Source: Pseudomonas lijiangensis (GTDB taxonomy: Bacteria; Pseudomonadota; Gammaproteobacteria; Pseudomonadales; Pseudomonadaceae). From it: a stretch of DNA of 64,000 nt. The stretch covers positions 682,001 through 746,000 of the forward strand of contig NZ_CP076668.1 of NCBI RefSeq assembly GCF_018968705.1, read 5' to 3'. Below are positions 1-9,095 of the stretch, piece after piece. Under the pieces are notes generated by a model. It did not search any database. It saw only the letters and a list, made by a program, of their open reading frames with translations, and was not told where the DNA came from. Numbering within the stretch: the stretch's first letter is position 1; every line of letters starts with the position of its first letter. The translations under genes and the position numbers were made by a program.

Positions 1-1217
1 GGAACCTTGTCGATCAGCGGTGCTGCGAGGGTGGCCATGTGGGCCTTGCCTTCGAGGGAGCGCGGGTCGGATTCCCTGGTCAACTGCTCGAAAAAGTAGT
101 CGGCCAGCGGCTGGGCATGCTGATTGATGCGCGCCTTGAAAGCGTCGGTGCCTTCGGAGCGCACCAGGGTGTCCGGGTCTTCGCCTTCGGGCAGAAACAG
201 AAAGCGGGCGCGGCGTCCGTCCTGCAGGCTCGGCAGCGTGGCTTCCAGTGCGCGCCATGCGGCATTGCGGCCAGCCTGGTCGCCGTCGAAACAGAACAGC
301 ACGTTGGGCACGACCCTGAATAGCCGTTTCAAGTGCTCTTCGCTGGTTGCGGTGCCGAGTGTCGCGACGGCATTGCGCAGGCCTTGCTGGGCCAGGGCGA
401 TGACGTCCATGTAGCCCTCGACGACGATGATTTCGTCGAGGTTGCGATTGTGTTTGCGTGCCTCGAACAGGCCGTACAGCTCCTGGCCCTTGTGAAAGAC
501 AGGGGTTTCAGGGGAGTTCAGGTACTTGGGTTTGTCGTCGCCCAGTACCCGGCCACCAAAGGCAATGACGCGGCCTCGTGAGTCGCGGATCGGAAACATG
601 ACCCGGTCGCGAAAACGGTCGTAGCGCTTGCCGGTTTCCGCGTTCTCGATCAGCAGGCCAGCATCGATCATGACCTTTTGCTGAAGCGTGTCGCTGCTCA
701 GGTGCTTGTAGAGGTTGTCCCAGCCGGGCGGGGCGAACCCCATGCCGAAGTCCCGTGCGATCTCGCCGGACAGGCCGCGACCCTTGAGGTAGTCCACGGC
801 GGCCTTGCGCATCGGGTGGCTTTTCAGGGCCTGACGATAGAACTCGGCGGCGGCTGCCAGCAGCGGGTACAGCGGGGAGTCGGTCGGCTGGCGCGGCTTC
901 TGGCCTTTGACGTTCTGTTCCCGGGGGACTTCCATGCCTGCTGCTTTGGCAAGCTCCTCGACCGCCTGGGGAAAGTCCAGGTTGTCGTGGTCCATGACGA
1001 AGCCAAGCGCGTTACCGCCTGCACCACAGCCGAAGCAGTAATAGAACTGCTTGTCCGGGCTGACGCTGAAAGAGGGTGTTTTCTCTTTGTGGAACGGGCA
1101 GCAGGCGCTGAAATTCTTCCCGGTTTTCTTCAATTGCACGCGCGAGCTGACAACATCGACGATGTCGGTGCGGTTCAGAAGGTCGTCAATGAAGCTTTGG
1201 GGAATCAGCCCTGCCAT
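1..1217 (-). CDS. dnaG: DNA primase DnaG (3' end cut by window edge)
   Basis: Synthesises RNA primers for replication. The visible N-terminal ~405 residues begin MAGLIPQSFIDDLL and carry the CHC2 zinc-binding domain (Cys40, His43, Cys61, Cys64 in CPFHKEKTPSF and YYCFGCGAGG), the RNA polymerase core region, and TOPRIM motifs (VVEGYMDVIAL, CFDGDQAG). The C-terminal helicase-binding domain lies beyond base 1. The ATG at 1217 is chosen because MAGLIPQSF is the normal family start. It follows rpsU on the same strand, as in the macromolecular-synthesis operon rpsU-dnaG-rpoD, so rpoD is expected just outside the window. Confidence 0.97.
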   Translation of the reverse strand, partial: MAGLIPQSFIDDLLNRTDIVDVVSSRVQLKKTGKNFSACCPFHKEKTPSFSVSPDKQFYYCFGCGAGGNALGFVMDHDNLDFPQAVEELAKAAGMEVPREQNVKGQKPRQPTDSPLYPLLAAAAEFYRQALKSHPMRKAAVDYLKGRGLSGEIARDFGMGFAPPGWDNLYKHLSSDTLQQKVMIDAGLLIENAETGKRYDRFRDRVMFPIRDSRGRVIAFGGRVLGDDKPKYLNSPETPVFHKGQELYGLFEARKHNRNLDEIIVVEGYMDVIALAQQGLRNAVATLGTATSEEHLKRLFRVVPNVLFCFDGDQAGRNAAWRALEATLPSLQDGRRARFLFLPEGEDPDTLVRSEGTDAFKARINQHAQPLADYFFEQLTRESDPRSLEGKAHMATLAAPLIDKV

Positions 1218-1686
1218 GGCGTTCTCGTCATCAGGCGTATTACGAAATTATCGTGGCGAATCTGTAAGCGTGCGCGAACATTTCAGCCGCCTTTGTCAGC
1301 AAGAATAGCGAGATGCGGGCGGGTATCGGCATCCGATAATCGGGCCTGCAGCCTTGAAAGGAAATAAGTGTGCAGCGATTTCATGTGAATTCGACTCAAG
1401 CCTTGAGCTTTGGTGTTCACTGAGTGATCGCAAGAGACGCTGCCTTGGCTGAGCTTCTTGCGAAGTCATCAAGGCATGCTCGTCATGCTCATTGATCAAG
1501 CCTGCCCGAAGGACAGATCGATCAACGTTGCCTGAAGCAGGCTGGACGTGCTTTGACGGATTTGTCTTGGTCGCGTGTGCGGCTTCGACAGCCTCTGTCA
1601 ATGAAGCGTGAGGCTAGTGCTCCAACTGCCGACAGCCCGGCTTTGATGGCCGGGCAAGGCAGAAGCTTGCGACGTAAGGCTGTAAA
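1218..1686. other. rpsU-dnaG intergenic region, no credible gene
   Basis: 469 bp between rpsU and dnaG. The only sizeable reading frame (101 codons, minus strand, 1296-1601) has a low-complexity, shadow-like sequence without recognisable motifs, and I do not call it. Many pseudomonads carry a yqeY-type gene here (for example between rpsU and dnaG in P. aeruginosa); I see no trace of it. The region holds the hairpin at 1635-1655 and presumably a dnaG promoter or an mRNA-processing site. Confidence 0.6.
1635..1655 (-). terminator. Hairpin downstream of rpsU
   Basis: Perfect 7-bp inverted repeat GCCCGGC / GCCGGGC with a 7-nt loop, 32 bases after the rpsU stop. No T-run follows, so it is more likely a partial terminator or a 3'-end-stabilising/processing structure. 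In E. coli a terminator between rpsU and dnaG lowers primase expression relative to S21; a similar role here is inference. Confidence 0.45.
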
Positions 1687-1902
1687 TTAATACAGACGAA
1701 CGGCGCGGCGCTGTTCGCGCTGGACTTTCTTGGCGTGACGCTTGACAGCAGCAGCTGCCTTACGCTTACGCTCGGAAGTCGGCTTCTCGTAAAATTCGCG
1801 GCTACGAACTTCAGCCAGAACACCGGCTTTTTCGCAGGAGCGCTTGAAACGACGCAGAGCTACGTCGAAGGGTTCGTTCTCTTTAACTTTGACGGCTGGC
1901 AT
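1687..1902 (-). CDS. rpsU: 30S ribosomal protein S21
   Basis: 71 residues, the usual length. The sequence [20 protein letters not shown] is a full S21 match, and the C-terminus is rich in Lys and Arg ([18 protein letters not shown]) as expected for an rRNA-binding protein of the small subunit platform. An AAGGT ribosome binding site lies just upstream of the ATG. It is divergent from tsaD across about 200 bp and lies upstream of dnaG in the same direction, the conserved macromolecular-synthesis arrangement. Confidence 0.98.
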
Positions 1903-2100
1903 CCAGAGCTACCTTCATTCATTACCGGGGTCAACGCCTCGTGCAAACACTGCACAAAAGTACGTCGGTTTTTAAGGGTTGCGGATGTTAACCCCTCATT
2001 GAGAGGAATGCAAAGCCTCTGATCGAAAACCGCTGGTCGGAGCCTTTTGCGACGACTATCATGCGCGCCTTCAAATCTGCCCCCTACAAGGCGCAAACCC

Positions 2101-3126
2101 ATGTTAGTACTGGGATTAGAAACTTCCTGCGACGAAACCGGCGTCGCTCTTTACGACAGCGAACGCGGTTTGCTGGCTGATGCATTGTTCAGCCAGATCG
2201 ACCTGCATCGCGTTTATGGTGGCGTGGTGCCGGAGCTGGCATCGCGTGATCACGTCAAGCGCATGCTGCCACTGATTCGCCAGACGCTGGCCGAAGCGGA
2301 CTGTGTCGCGACCGATATCGATGCCATTGCCTACACGGCCGGGCCAGGTCTGGTCGGTGCCTTGCTGGTGGGTGCGTCATGTGCCCAGGCCCTGGCATTC
2401 GCCTGGGATATTCCGGCCCTTGGCGTTCATCATATGGAAGGCCATCTGCTGGCGCCGATGCTTGAAGAGCAGCCGCCACAGTTTCCGTTCGTCGCCTTGC
2501 TGGTATCCGGCGGGCATACGCAACTGGTTCGGGTCGACGGTATCGGTCGCTATGAACTGTTGGGCGAAACCCTGGATGACGCCGCGGGCGAGGCTTTCGA
2601 CAAGACTGCCAAGATGATGGGCCTGCAATATCCGGGTGGTCCCGAGATTTCCCGTCTGGCGACTCGCGGTGTAGCGGGGCGTTTTGTATTTCCGCGTCCG
2701 ATGACCGACCGTCCGGGCCTGGAATTCAGCTTCAGTGGTCTGAAAACCTCTGCACTCAATGCCTGGCAGCAGTGCCAGAGCGCTGGGGACGACAGCGAGC
2801 AAACCCGTTGCGACATCTCTCTGGCCTTCCAGCAGGCGGTAGTGGAGACTTTGACCATCAAGTGCAAGCGGGCACTCAAGCAGACCGGCCTCAAAAGCCT
2901 GGTCATCGCCGGTGGCGTCAGTGCCAACAAGGCGTTGCGAGAGTCGCTGGAGAGCATGCTGGCGGACCTGCGCGGTCATGTTTACTACGCTCGTCCCGAG
3001 TTCTGCACCGATAACGGCGCGATGATCGCATTTGCCGGTTGTCAGCGTCTGCAGGCGGGCCAGAAGGAAGATTTGAGTATCAGTGTGCAGGCACGCTGGC
3101 CAATGGAGCAGTTGTCGGGTATCTGA
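2101..3126 (+). CDS. tsaD: tRNA N6-adenosine threonylcarbamoyltransferase TsaD
   Basis: Transfers the threonylcarbamoyl group to A37 of ANN-decoding tRNAs, working with TsaB, TsaC and TsaE in the cytoplasm. The 341-residue protein begins [14 protein letters not shown], the typical ASKHA-fold start. It has the metal-binding HMEGH motif (His111, His115), the SGGHT nucleotide loop and a C-terminal [10 protein letters not shown] motif. An upstream in-frame extension to 2047 exists, but MLVLGLETS at 2101 is the conserved family start. Confidence 0.97.
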   Translation: MLVLGLETSCDETGVALYDSERGLLADALFSQIDLHRVYGGVVPELASRDHVKRMLPLIRQTLAEADCVATDIDAIAYTAGPGLVGALLVGASCAQALAFAWDIPALGVHHMEGHLLAPMLEEQPPQFPFVALLVSGGHTQLVRVDGIGRYELLGETLDDAAGEAFDKTAKMMGLQYPGGPEISRLATRGVAGRFVFPRPMTDRPGLEFSFSGLKTSALNAWQQCQSAGDDSEQTRCDISLAFQQAVVETLTIKCKRALKQTGLKSLVIAGGVSANKALRESLESMLADLRGHVYYARPEFCTDNGAMIAFAGCQRLQAGQKEDLSISVQARWPMEQLSGI

Positions 3127-3165
3127 GGTGCGCGTGCCGAAGGTGAGCCGTTTTCATGCGCTTCT

Positions 3166-3735
3166 TCAGAAATGCCGTTCGCGCCCGGCGAGCAGGTCGC
3201 GTAGATTGCCGCGATGACGCCAGACGATCAGCAGGGTCAGGACGCTCATGGGCAATAATGCCCGGGGTTCCTGCCAAGCCAGCAGTGGCAGGGTCAACGG
3301 TGTGGCGATCAGCGCGGCGAGCGAACTGGTGCGGGTCAGGTAGAACGTCAGCAGCCAGGTCGTGATGGCCAGGGCCGCGGCGGGAGGATAAAGCCCCAGC
3401 AGCATGCCGGCGGCGGTTGCAACGCCTTTGCCGCCCTTGAAACGAAAGTACAACGGAAACAGATGGCCCAGTACGGCGCAAAGGCCTATCCAGGCCTGGT
3501 CCCGCGGGTCAAGGCCGCCAAGGCTGGCCAGCAGTACGGGGAGCAGGCCTTTACAGAGGTCGCCTATCAGGGTCAGGACGGCCGCTTTTTTACCGGCCAG
3601 ACGCAGCATGTTGGTCGCGCCCGCATTGCCCGAGCCACTGGCACGTGGGTCCGGGCTGCCATTGAGGCGGCTGAGCAGGATGGCGAAGGACAGTGAGCCG
3701 AGCAGGTAGGCGAAAATAGCCAGTGACCAAAACAT
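3166..3735 (-). CDS. plsY: Acyl-phosphate:glycerol-3-phosphate acyltransferase PlsY
   Basis: Inner-membrane enzyme that makes lysophosphatidate from acyl-phosphate and glycerol-3-phosphate in phospholipid synthesis. About 189 residues with several hydrophobic helices and the family signatures [11 protein letters not shown] and FKGGKGVAT. The start MFWSLAIF at 3735 is preferred over the in-frame ATG at 3744, which has almost no room for a ribosome binding site. It converges on tsaD with a 39-bp gap and is divergent from folB. Confidence 0.95.
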   Translation of the reverse strand: MFWSLAIFAYLLGSLSFAILLSRLNGSPDPRASGSGNAGATNMLRLAGKKAAVLTLIGDLCKGLLPVLLASLGGLDPRDQAWIGLCAVLGHLFPLYFRFKGGKGVATAAGMLLGLYPPAAALAITTWLLTFYLTRTSSLAALIATPLTLPLLAWQEPRALLPMSVLTLLIVWRHRGNLRDLLAGRERHF

Positions 3736-3809
3736 GCTAACCATTCCGGGCGAGGATGCCCTGATTCTAACGGCGCATCGCGCCCTTGTCGTGCAGTGGA
3801 GAGTAGTGC

Positions 3810-4163
3810 TTGGACAGAGTTTTCATTGACGGTCTTGAGGTCGATACAGTGATCGGCGCTTATGACTGGGAACGTGGCATCCGCCAGTGCTTGCGGCTGG
3901 ACCTGAGTTTTGCATGGGATAACCGCCCTGCCGCAGCGGGTGACGACCTGAGCAAGGCCCTGGACTATGCGAGTGTTTCCGCTCGTATCCAGGCTTTTGC
4001 CGAGCAGGCGCAGTTCCAGTTGGTGGAAACTTTTGCCGAGCGTCTGGCCGAAGTGCTGATGAGTGAGTTTCATATTCCCTGGCTGCGTCTGAGGCTGACC
4101 AAGCCGGGCGCTGTCGCCGCTGCCAAGGGCGTGGGCGTGGAGATCGAGCGCGGATGTCCCTGA
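3810..4163 (+). CDS. folB: Dihydroneopterin aldolase FolB
   Basis: Cleaves dihydroneopterin to 6-hydroxymethyl-dihydropterin in folate synthesis. 117 residues, starting [22 protein letters not shown], matching the family throughout and including [12 protein letters not shown] and [13 protein letters not shown]. It starts with TTG, with GGAGAG just upstream; no ATG or GTG preserves the conserved N-terminus. It overlaps folK by 10 bases, so the two folate genes are probably translationally coupled. Confidence 0.94.
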   Translation: MDRVFIDGLEVDTVIGAYDWERGIRQCLRLDLSFAWDNRPAAAGDDLSKALDYASVSARIQAFAEQAQFQLVETFAERLAEVLMSEFHIPWLRLRLTKPGAVAAAKGVGVEIERGCP

Positions 4164-4669
4164 CTCGGGTTTTTCTTGGGCTCGGCAGTAATATCGAGCG
4201 CGAAAGGCATTTGCATGCCGGGCTGGATGCGCTCGATTCATTCCTGAGCGATCTGACCTGCTCTCCGGTCTTCGAAAGCCAGCCGGTGGGAATCAAGAGT
4301 GGTCCGTTCTTCAATCTGGTCGTCTCGGCCCTGACCGACCTGCCGCTGCTGGATCTGGACCGCCGTTTGAAGATGATCGAAGCCGATAGCGGTCGTTATG
4401 CACCGGATCGCAAAGGCTTGCCGCTGGATATCGATGTGCTGCTGTATGGCGAGCAGGTCGGTAACTTCGACGGTTTGATCCTGCCGCGTGCAGAAATCCT
4501 CAAGAACGCCTTTGTGTTGTGGCCCTTGTCACTGATCGCGGCAGACCGCCTGCATCCGGGTGTTGGCGTGCCTTTCGGCACGCTCTGGGCTGATGCTCAG
4601 ATCGATCAGCAGCTGTGGCCTGTGGCGTTCGAGTGGCGCGGAAAGCAACTGACGCCAGAGGGCGTGTAG
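4154..4669 (+). CDS. folK: 6-hydroxymethyl-dihydropterin pyrophosphokinase FolK
   Basis: Adds pyrophosphate to 6-hydroxymethyl-dihydropterin, the step after FolB. 171 residues. The N-terminus VFLGLGSNIERERHL, the FFNLVV stretch and the signature KGLPLDIDVLLYG identify the HPPK fold. The start lies inside the end of folB. It is followed directly by a REP-type inverted-repeat element that runs up to the stop codon of the convergent cca gene. Confidence 0.96.
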   Translation: MSLTRVFLGLGSNIERERHLHAGLDALDSFLSDLTCSPVFESQPVGIKSGPFFNLVVSALTDLPLLDLDRRLKMIEADSGRYAPDRKGLPLDIDVLLYGEQVGNFDGLILPRAEILKNAFVLWPLSLIAADRLHPGVGVPFGTLWADAQIDQQLWPVAFEWRGKQLTPEGV

Positions 4670-4679
4670 GAATAATCCC

Positions 4680-4824
4680 GATCAGTTAAAGCAATACTGT
4701 CACTTGTGGGAGGAGCCTTGGCCGCGACGACCTGCTCACAGGCAACACATTTTTAGCGCCTGAAAGCTGGCTGTCGCGGCCAAGGCCCCTCCCACGGATT
4801 GTGACCTTGCCTCTTGACTGATCA
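4680..4824. repeat. Nested REP-type inverted repeat (copy A)
   Basis: Outer arms GATCAGTTAA (from 4680) and TTGACTGATC (ending 4823) enclose inner arms GTGGGAGGAGCCTTGG and CCAAGGCCCCTCCCAC. The ~90-bp core recurs nearly identically, but inverted, at 21578-21668. It lies between the convergent folK and cca genes and overlaps the cca stop codon. Both strands would fold into long hairpins, so it may act as a bidirectional terminator or mRNA 3'-end protector. Confidence 0.85.
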
Positions 4825-6063
4825 GCATCCGCGAAGCGCAGCGCACTCGGCCTTGTACACCTTGAGTGCATCCAGCCTTTCGTTTTTCAGCGCATTGCCC
4901 AGGTCCTGTCCCTTCAAACCCTTTTCCACCAGCGGCTGTACCGCAACGGTTCGGGCTGCATGGGCTGCGCCGCGCAGATAGTCAGCCTGTGGATAATTGC
5001 GCTCCTCGAAACCGTCGCGTCCACGAGCGTCCATCTCGCAAGCCACAATGAATTCTTCAAAGCGTTGCGGGCGACGGTAGACGTCGAAGCTGTGCAGTAG
5101 CTCCAGCAGGGTCAGGGGTTTCAGCTCAAGGGCGCGATGTCCATGAGTGTGATACTGGCCAACCAGCAGCGCCAGTTCCTGACATTCCTTCGGCACCTTG
5201 AAGCGCTCGTTGACCGCTTTTATCAGGCGCAGGCCTCTGTGTTCATGGGCGATATGCCGAGGCCATTCGGATTCCGGTGTCAGCCCTTTGCCCAGATCAT
5301 GCAGCAGGCAGGCCCAGCGTACGCTCAACGGCTGTTGATGAAGGGCGGATTGTCCCAGCACGCTGAGTACATGCTTGCCTGTGTCGATTTCCGGGTGATG
5401 GGCGGCAGGCTGCGGTACGCCGAACAGCGCGTCGACTTCGGGAAGCAGTTCCTTGAGAGCGCCGCAGTCATGCAGCACCTGAATGAAAACCTGAGGCTGA
5501 TCTTCCATCAGCGCCCGGGAGATTTCCTTCCAGCTGCGCTCGGGTGTCAGGGCCTTGAGTTCACCGGATTCGCTGAGCTGGCGCATCAGCTCCAGTGTTT
5601 CGGGCGCTATGCTGAAACCCAGAGGTGCATAGCGGGCTGCGAAGCGGGCGACACGCAACACTCTGAGCGGATCTTCGGCGAACGCGGGGGAAACGTGGCG
5701 CAAGATCCTGGCTTCGATATCATGCTGTCCGCCATAGGGATCGGTCAGATTACCGTCCTTGTCTTCAGCTATGGCATTGATGGTCAGGTCGCGGCGGATC
5801 AGGTCCTGTTCGAGTGTGACGTCAGGGCTGGCGTGAAAGACGAAGCCGCCGTAACCAACGCCGCTTTTGCGCTCGGTGCGGGCCAGTGCGTATTCCTCAC
5901 CCGTCAGTGGATGAAGAAAGACCGGAAAATCGGTACCTACCGGACGATAGCCTTTGACCAGCATCTCATCGGCGCTGGCGCCTACGACGACCCAGTCCGT
6001 GTCGGTAACGGGTTGACCCAGCAGGCGGTCGCGTACAGCGCCACCAACTTTATAAATCTGCAT
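4822..6063 (-). CDS. cca: CCA-adding tRNA nucleotidyltransferase with HD domain
   Basis: Adds or repairs the 3' CCA end of tRNAs. 413 residues with the class II nucleotidyltransferase N-terminus ([41 protein letters not shown]) and a C-terminal HD phosphohydrolase domain (CLLHDLGKG), the long gammaproteobacterial form. The start MQIYKVGG at 6063 is supported by a GGAGG site 5 bases upstream. That site is the 3' arm of a hairpin that also looks like the spoVR terminator. Confidence 0.96.
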   Translation of the reverse strand: MQIYKVGGAVRDRLLGQPVTDTDWVVVGASADEMLVKGYRPVGTDFPVFLHPLTGEEYALARTERKSGVGYGGFVFHASPDVTLEQDLIRRDLTINAIAEDKDGNLTDPYGGQHDIEARILRHVSPAFAEDPLRVLRVARFAARYAPLGFSIAPETLELMRQLSESGELKALTPERSWKEISRALMEDQPQVFIQVLHDCGALKELLPEVDALFGVPQPAAHHPEIDTGKHVLSVLGQSALHQQPLSVRWACLLHDLGKGLTPESEWPRHIAHEHRGLRLIKAVNERFKVPKECQELALLVGQYHTHGHRALELKPLTLLELLHSFDVYRRPQRFEEFIVACEMDARGRDGFEERNYPQADYLRGAAHAARTVAVQPLVEKGLKGQDLGNALKNERLDALKVYKAECAALRGC

Positions 6064-6113
6064 AAAAACCTCCGTAAGCACGACAGGATAAACCTGAGTC
6101 GTCCCTACGGAGG
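6064..6113 (-). terminator. spoVR terminator hairpin overlapping the cca ribosome binding site
   Basis: Read on the minus strand, arms CCTCCGTA and TACGGAGG (plus positions 6106-6113 and 6069-6076) with an inner CGAC/GTCG stem form a long hairpin, followed by five T residues and then the ATG of cca at 6063. It begins about 36 bases after the spoVR stop, as expected for a Rho-independent terminator. The 3' arm contains the only GGAGG for cca, so the same structure could hide the cca translation start. Confidence 0.75.
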
Positions 6114-6148
6114 TTAAAAGTTAACAACATTCTCTGCTGCTACGTTCT

Positions 6149-7711
6149 TCAGAGATGAACGACAGCCATGTCGAGTCGCGGGTAATCACCCTCGGCATGC
6201 TCTCCGCGTGGCGGGACATGGTGAGTTTTCATCACCTGATCGCCTTGCAGGGTTTCCAGATGGATATCGAAGCCCCACAAGCGGTGCAGGTGTTTGAGCA
6301 CTTCGTCCGTGGAGTCGCCCAGCGGTTTGCGGTTGTGTTGTTGGTGGCGCAGTGTCAGCGAACGGTCGCCACGGCGGTCGATGCTGTAGATCTGCACGTT
6401 GGGTTCGCGGTTGCCCAGGTTGTATTGAGCGGCCAGCGTTTCCCGAATGGTCCTGTAACCGGCTTCGTCATGGATGGCGGGCACCAGCAGGTCGTCTTTC
6501 TGATCGTCATCCATGATGCTGAACAGCTTGAGGTCACGAATGACCTTGGGCGACAGGTACTGGAGGATGAAGCTCTCGTCCTTGAAGCTGGACATGGCGA
6601 ACTTGATTGCCGTCAGCCAGTCTGTGCCGGCAATTTCCGGGAACCAGCGGCGATCTTCTTCGGTAGGGTGTTCGCACATGCGCCGAATGTCCTGGTACAT
6701 GGCAAAACCCAGCGTGTACGGATTGATGCCGCTGTAATAGGGGCTGTCGAAACCCGGCTGGTAAATCACGCTGGTGTGCGACTGCAGGAACTCCAGCATG
6801 AAACCGTCGGTGACCAGGCCTTCGTCGTACAGGTCGTTCATCAGGGTGTAATGCCAGAACGTTGCCCAGCCTTCGTTCATCACTTGGGTCTGGCGTTGCG
6901 GGTAGAAATACTGGGCAATCTTGCGGACGATGCGCACCACTTCGCGCTGCCAGGGTTCCAGCAGCGGCGCGTGCTTCTCGATGAAGTACAGGATGTTTTC
7001 CTGCGGTTCGGCCGGGAAGCGGGCGTTGTCTTCCTTGCTGCTCTTGTCGGCGCTTTTCGGGATGGTGCGCCACAGGTCGTTGATCTGCCGTTGCAGGTGC
7101 TCTTCGCGATCCTTCTGTCTGCGTCGTTCTTCCTCGGCGGAAATCGGGTAAGGCCGCTTGTAGCGGTCGACACCGTAGTTCATCAGGGCATGGCAGGAGT
7201 CGAGCAGGTCTTCCACTGCATCGATGCCATGGCGCTCTTCGCATTGCATGATGTACTGCTTGGCGAAGACCAGGTAATCGATGATCGAACTTGCATCGGT
7301 CCAGGTGCGGAACAGGTAGTTGCCCTTGAAGAAGCTGTTATGCCCGTAGCAGGCGTGGGCAACTACCAGTGCCTGCATGCAGATGGTGTTTTCTTCCATC
7401 AGATAGGCAATGCACGGGTCCGAGTTGATCACGATCTCGTAGGCCAGACCCATCTGGCCGCGAGTGTAGGATTTCTCGGTGCTCAGGAAATGCTTGCCGT
7501 ATGACCAGTGGTGGTAGCCCAGCGGCATGCCCACCGAGGCATAGGCATCCATCATCTGCTCGGCCGTGATGACCTCGATCTGGTTTGGATAGGTATCCAG
7601 GGCATAACGCTCGGCGATACGGCTGATTTCGCGGTCGTAGGCCTGGATCAGTTCAAATGTCCACTCGGACCCCGTGGAGAGGGGTTGGCGCTTCTGCTCT
7701 CTAGCGGTCAT
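6149..7711 (-). CDS. spoVR: SpoVR family protein
   Basis: 520 residues, full family length, with characteristic stretches such as [30 protein letters not shown] and [15 protein letters not shown]. The biochemical role is unknown. In proteobacteria this gene (ycgB in E. coli) is co-conserved with prkA/yeaG and yeaH and tied to nitrogen-starvation and stationary-phase stress. It overlaps yeaH by 4 bases (ATGA), so translation is probably coupled, and it ends the three-gene set at the hairpin before cca. Confidence 0.93.
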   Translation of the reverse strand: MTAREQKRQPLSTGSEWTFELIQAYDREISRIAERYALDTYPNQIEVITAEQMMDAYASVGMPLGYHHWSYGKHFLSTEKSYTRGQMGLAYEIVINSDPCIAYLMEENTICMQALVVAHACYGHNSFFKGNYLFRTWTDASSIIDYLVFAKQYIMQCEERHGIDAVEDLLDSCHALMNYGVDRYKRPYPISAEEERRRQKDREEHLQRQINDLWRTIPKSADKSSKEDNARFPAEPQENILYFIEKHAPLLEPWQREVVRIVRKIAQYFYPQRQTQVMNEGWATFWHYTLMNDLYDEGLVTDGFMLEFLQSHTSVIYQPGFDSPYYSGINPYTLGFAMYQDIRRMCEHPTEEDRRWFPEIAGTDWLTAIKFAMSSFKDESFILQYLSPKVIRDLKLFSIMDDDQKDDLLVPAIHDEAGYRTIRETLAAQYNLGNREPNVQIYSIDRRGDRSLTLRHQQHNRKPLGDSTDEVLKHLHRLWGFDIHLETLQGDQVMKTHHVPPRGEHAEGDYPRLDMAVVHL

Positions 7712-8979
7712 GTCACTAACCTGCGCTGGAAGAGTTCACGGAATACCGGATAGATATCGCCGGCTGAGACCAGCTGTTGCTGGGCAAAGGTGTCGGCAAA
7801 TTCTTCACCGATGCGTTCGTATTCGAACCATAGGGCCTGATGCTCTCGGGGCGTGATCTCCACATAGGTGTAGTACTGCACGAACGGCATGATCTGCTTG
7901 GTGAGGATTTCGCGGCAGATCGGTGAGTCATCGTTCCAGTTGTCGCCATCGGAAGCCTGGGCGGCATAGATGTTCCATTCGTTGCTCGGATAGCGCTCGG
8001 CCATGATCTCCTGCATCAGTTTCAGGGCGCTGGAAACGATGGTGCCGCCGGTTTCCCGTGAATAGAAGAATTCCTCTTCGTCCACTTCCCGGGCGCTGGT
8101 GTGATGGCGAATGAACACGACTTCAATCTTGTCGTAGTTTCGCTTGAGGAACAGGTACAGCAGGATGAAGAAGCGCTTGGCGACATCCTTGGTTGCCTGG
8201 GTCATGGAGCCGGAGACGTCCATCAGGCAGAACATCACCGCCTTGGAGCTTGGATTGGGTTGCTTGACCAGCAGGTTGTACTTGAGGTCGAAGGTGTCCA
8301 GATAAGGCACACGACGAATCCTCGCTTTCAGGCGGTCGATTTCTACTTCCAGTTCCTGAATATCGCCGAAGTTGTCCGGTTCTTCGCGCTTGAGACGCTC
8401 CAGCTCGTTCACTGTTTCCTTGAGCTTGGCGCGGCTGCTGCCGGACAGGGCGATACGGCGTGCATGTGCCGAGCGCAGGGTCCGGATGATATTGATGCGC
8501 GAGGGGTTGCCCTCGTTGCTGATGCCTGCGCGTACGGTCTTGAAGGTGTCGGTGCCGGTCAGGTTGCGTTTGACGAGGTTGGGAAGCTCCAGGTCCTCGA
8601 ACATGAATTCGAGAAATTCTTCCTGAGTGATCTGGAAGACGAACTCGTCCATGCCTTCGCCGGAGTTGCTGGCCTTGCCAGGCCCTTTGCCACCGCCACC
8701 GCCTTGCGGACGGGCGATGTGCTCGCCGCTGGAGAATTCCTTGTTGCCGGGGTGCACCACCGTCTGTTTGCCACCACGGCCATGATGAAGCACCGGCTCG
8801 TCGATATCGCGACCGGGAATGCTGATTTGTTCGCCATGCTCCATATCGGTTATGGAGCGACGGCTGACGGCTTCTTCCACTGCTTTTTTGATGTGATCAC
8901 GATAGCGCCGCAGAAATCGCTGGCGATTTACCGTGCTCTTGTTCTTGCCATTGAGGCGTCGGTCAATCACATAACTCAT
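7708..8979 (-). CDS. yeaH: YeaH-type protein (DUF444, VWA-like)
   Basis: 423 residues starting [20 protein letters not shown] at 8979, with a GGAGG-type site (CCGGAGGGCC) just upstream. The N-terminal half is charged and Gly-rich ([10 protein letters not shown]). The C-terminal half has a von Willebrand A-like core with [16 protein letters not shown], a DxSxS MIDAS-type motif, and SALKLMQEI. In E. coli YeaH acts with kinase YeaG (PrkA) under nitrogen starvation. It lies between prkA and spoVR on the same strand. An upstream extension to 9024 falls in a repeat and is not supported. Confidence 0.93.
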   Translation of the reverse strand: MSYVIDRRLNGKNKSTVNRQRFLRRYRDHIKKAVEEAVSRRSITDMEHGEQISIPGRDIDEPVLHHGRGGKQTVVHPGNKEFSSGEHIARPQGGGGGKGPGKASNSGEGMDEFVFQITQEEFLEFMFEDLELPNLVKRNLTGTDTFKTVRAGISNEGNPSRINIIRTLRSAHARRIALSGSSRAKLKETVNELERLKREEPDNFGDIQELEVEIDRLKARIRRVPYLDTFDLKYNLLVKQPNPSSKAVMFCLMDVSGSMTQATKDVAKRFFILLYLFLKRNYDKIEVVFIRHHTSAREVDEEEFFYSRETGGTIVSSALKLMQEIMAERYPSNEWNIYAAQASDGDNWNDDSPICREILTKQIMPFVQYYTYVEITPREHQALWFEYERIGEEFADTFAQQQLVSAGDIYPVFRELFQRRLVT

Positions 8980-8991
8980 AGGCCCTCCGGG

Positions 8992-9093
8992 CAGCCGCAA
9001 GTAGAAAGCAGCTTCAAGCCACAAGCTGGCGACGGTCGTATCTGTCGAACCGGCCGTTCCAGCCTGTTGCCTGATGCTTGTAGCTTACCGCTG
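8992..9093. repeat. CAAGCT-type short repeat, copy 1
   Basis: In the prkA-yeaH gap: GCAGCTTCAAGCCACAAGCT and, ~65 bp on, GATGCTTGTAGCTTACCGCT, which are imperfect inverted copies of a CAAGCTACAAGC-type unit. The same unit is seen at 30062-30145 and 33242-33271. It could fold between prkA and yeaH in their shared transcript. Confidence 0.6.
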
Positions 9094-9095
9094 CA

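Noticed and set aside
1296..1601. 101-codon frame between rpsU and dnaG
   Set aside because: The sequence shows no YqeY or other domain and has weak start context.
6155..7504. 449-codon frame antisense to spoVR
   Set aside because: It mirrors the codon usage of the intact spoVR gene and has no recognisable domain.
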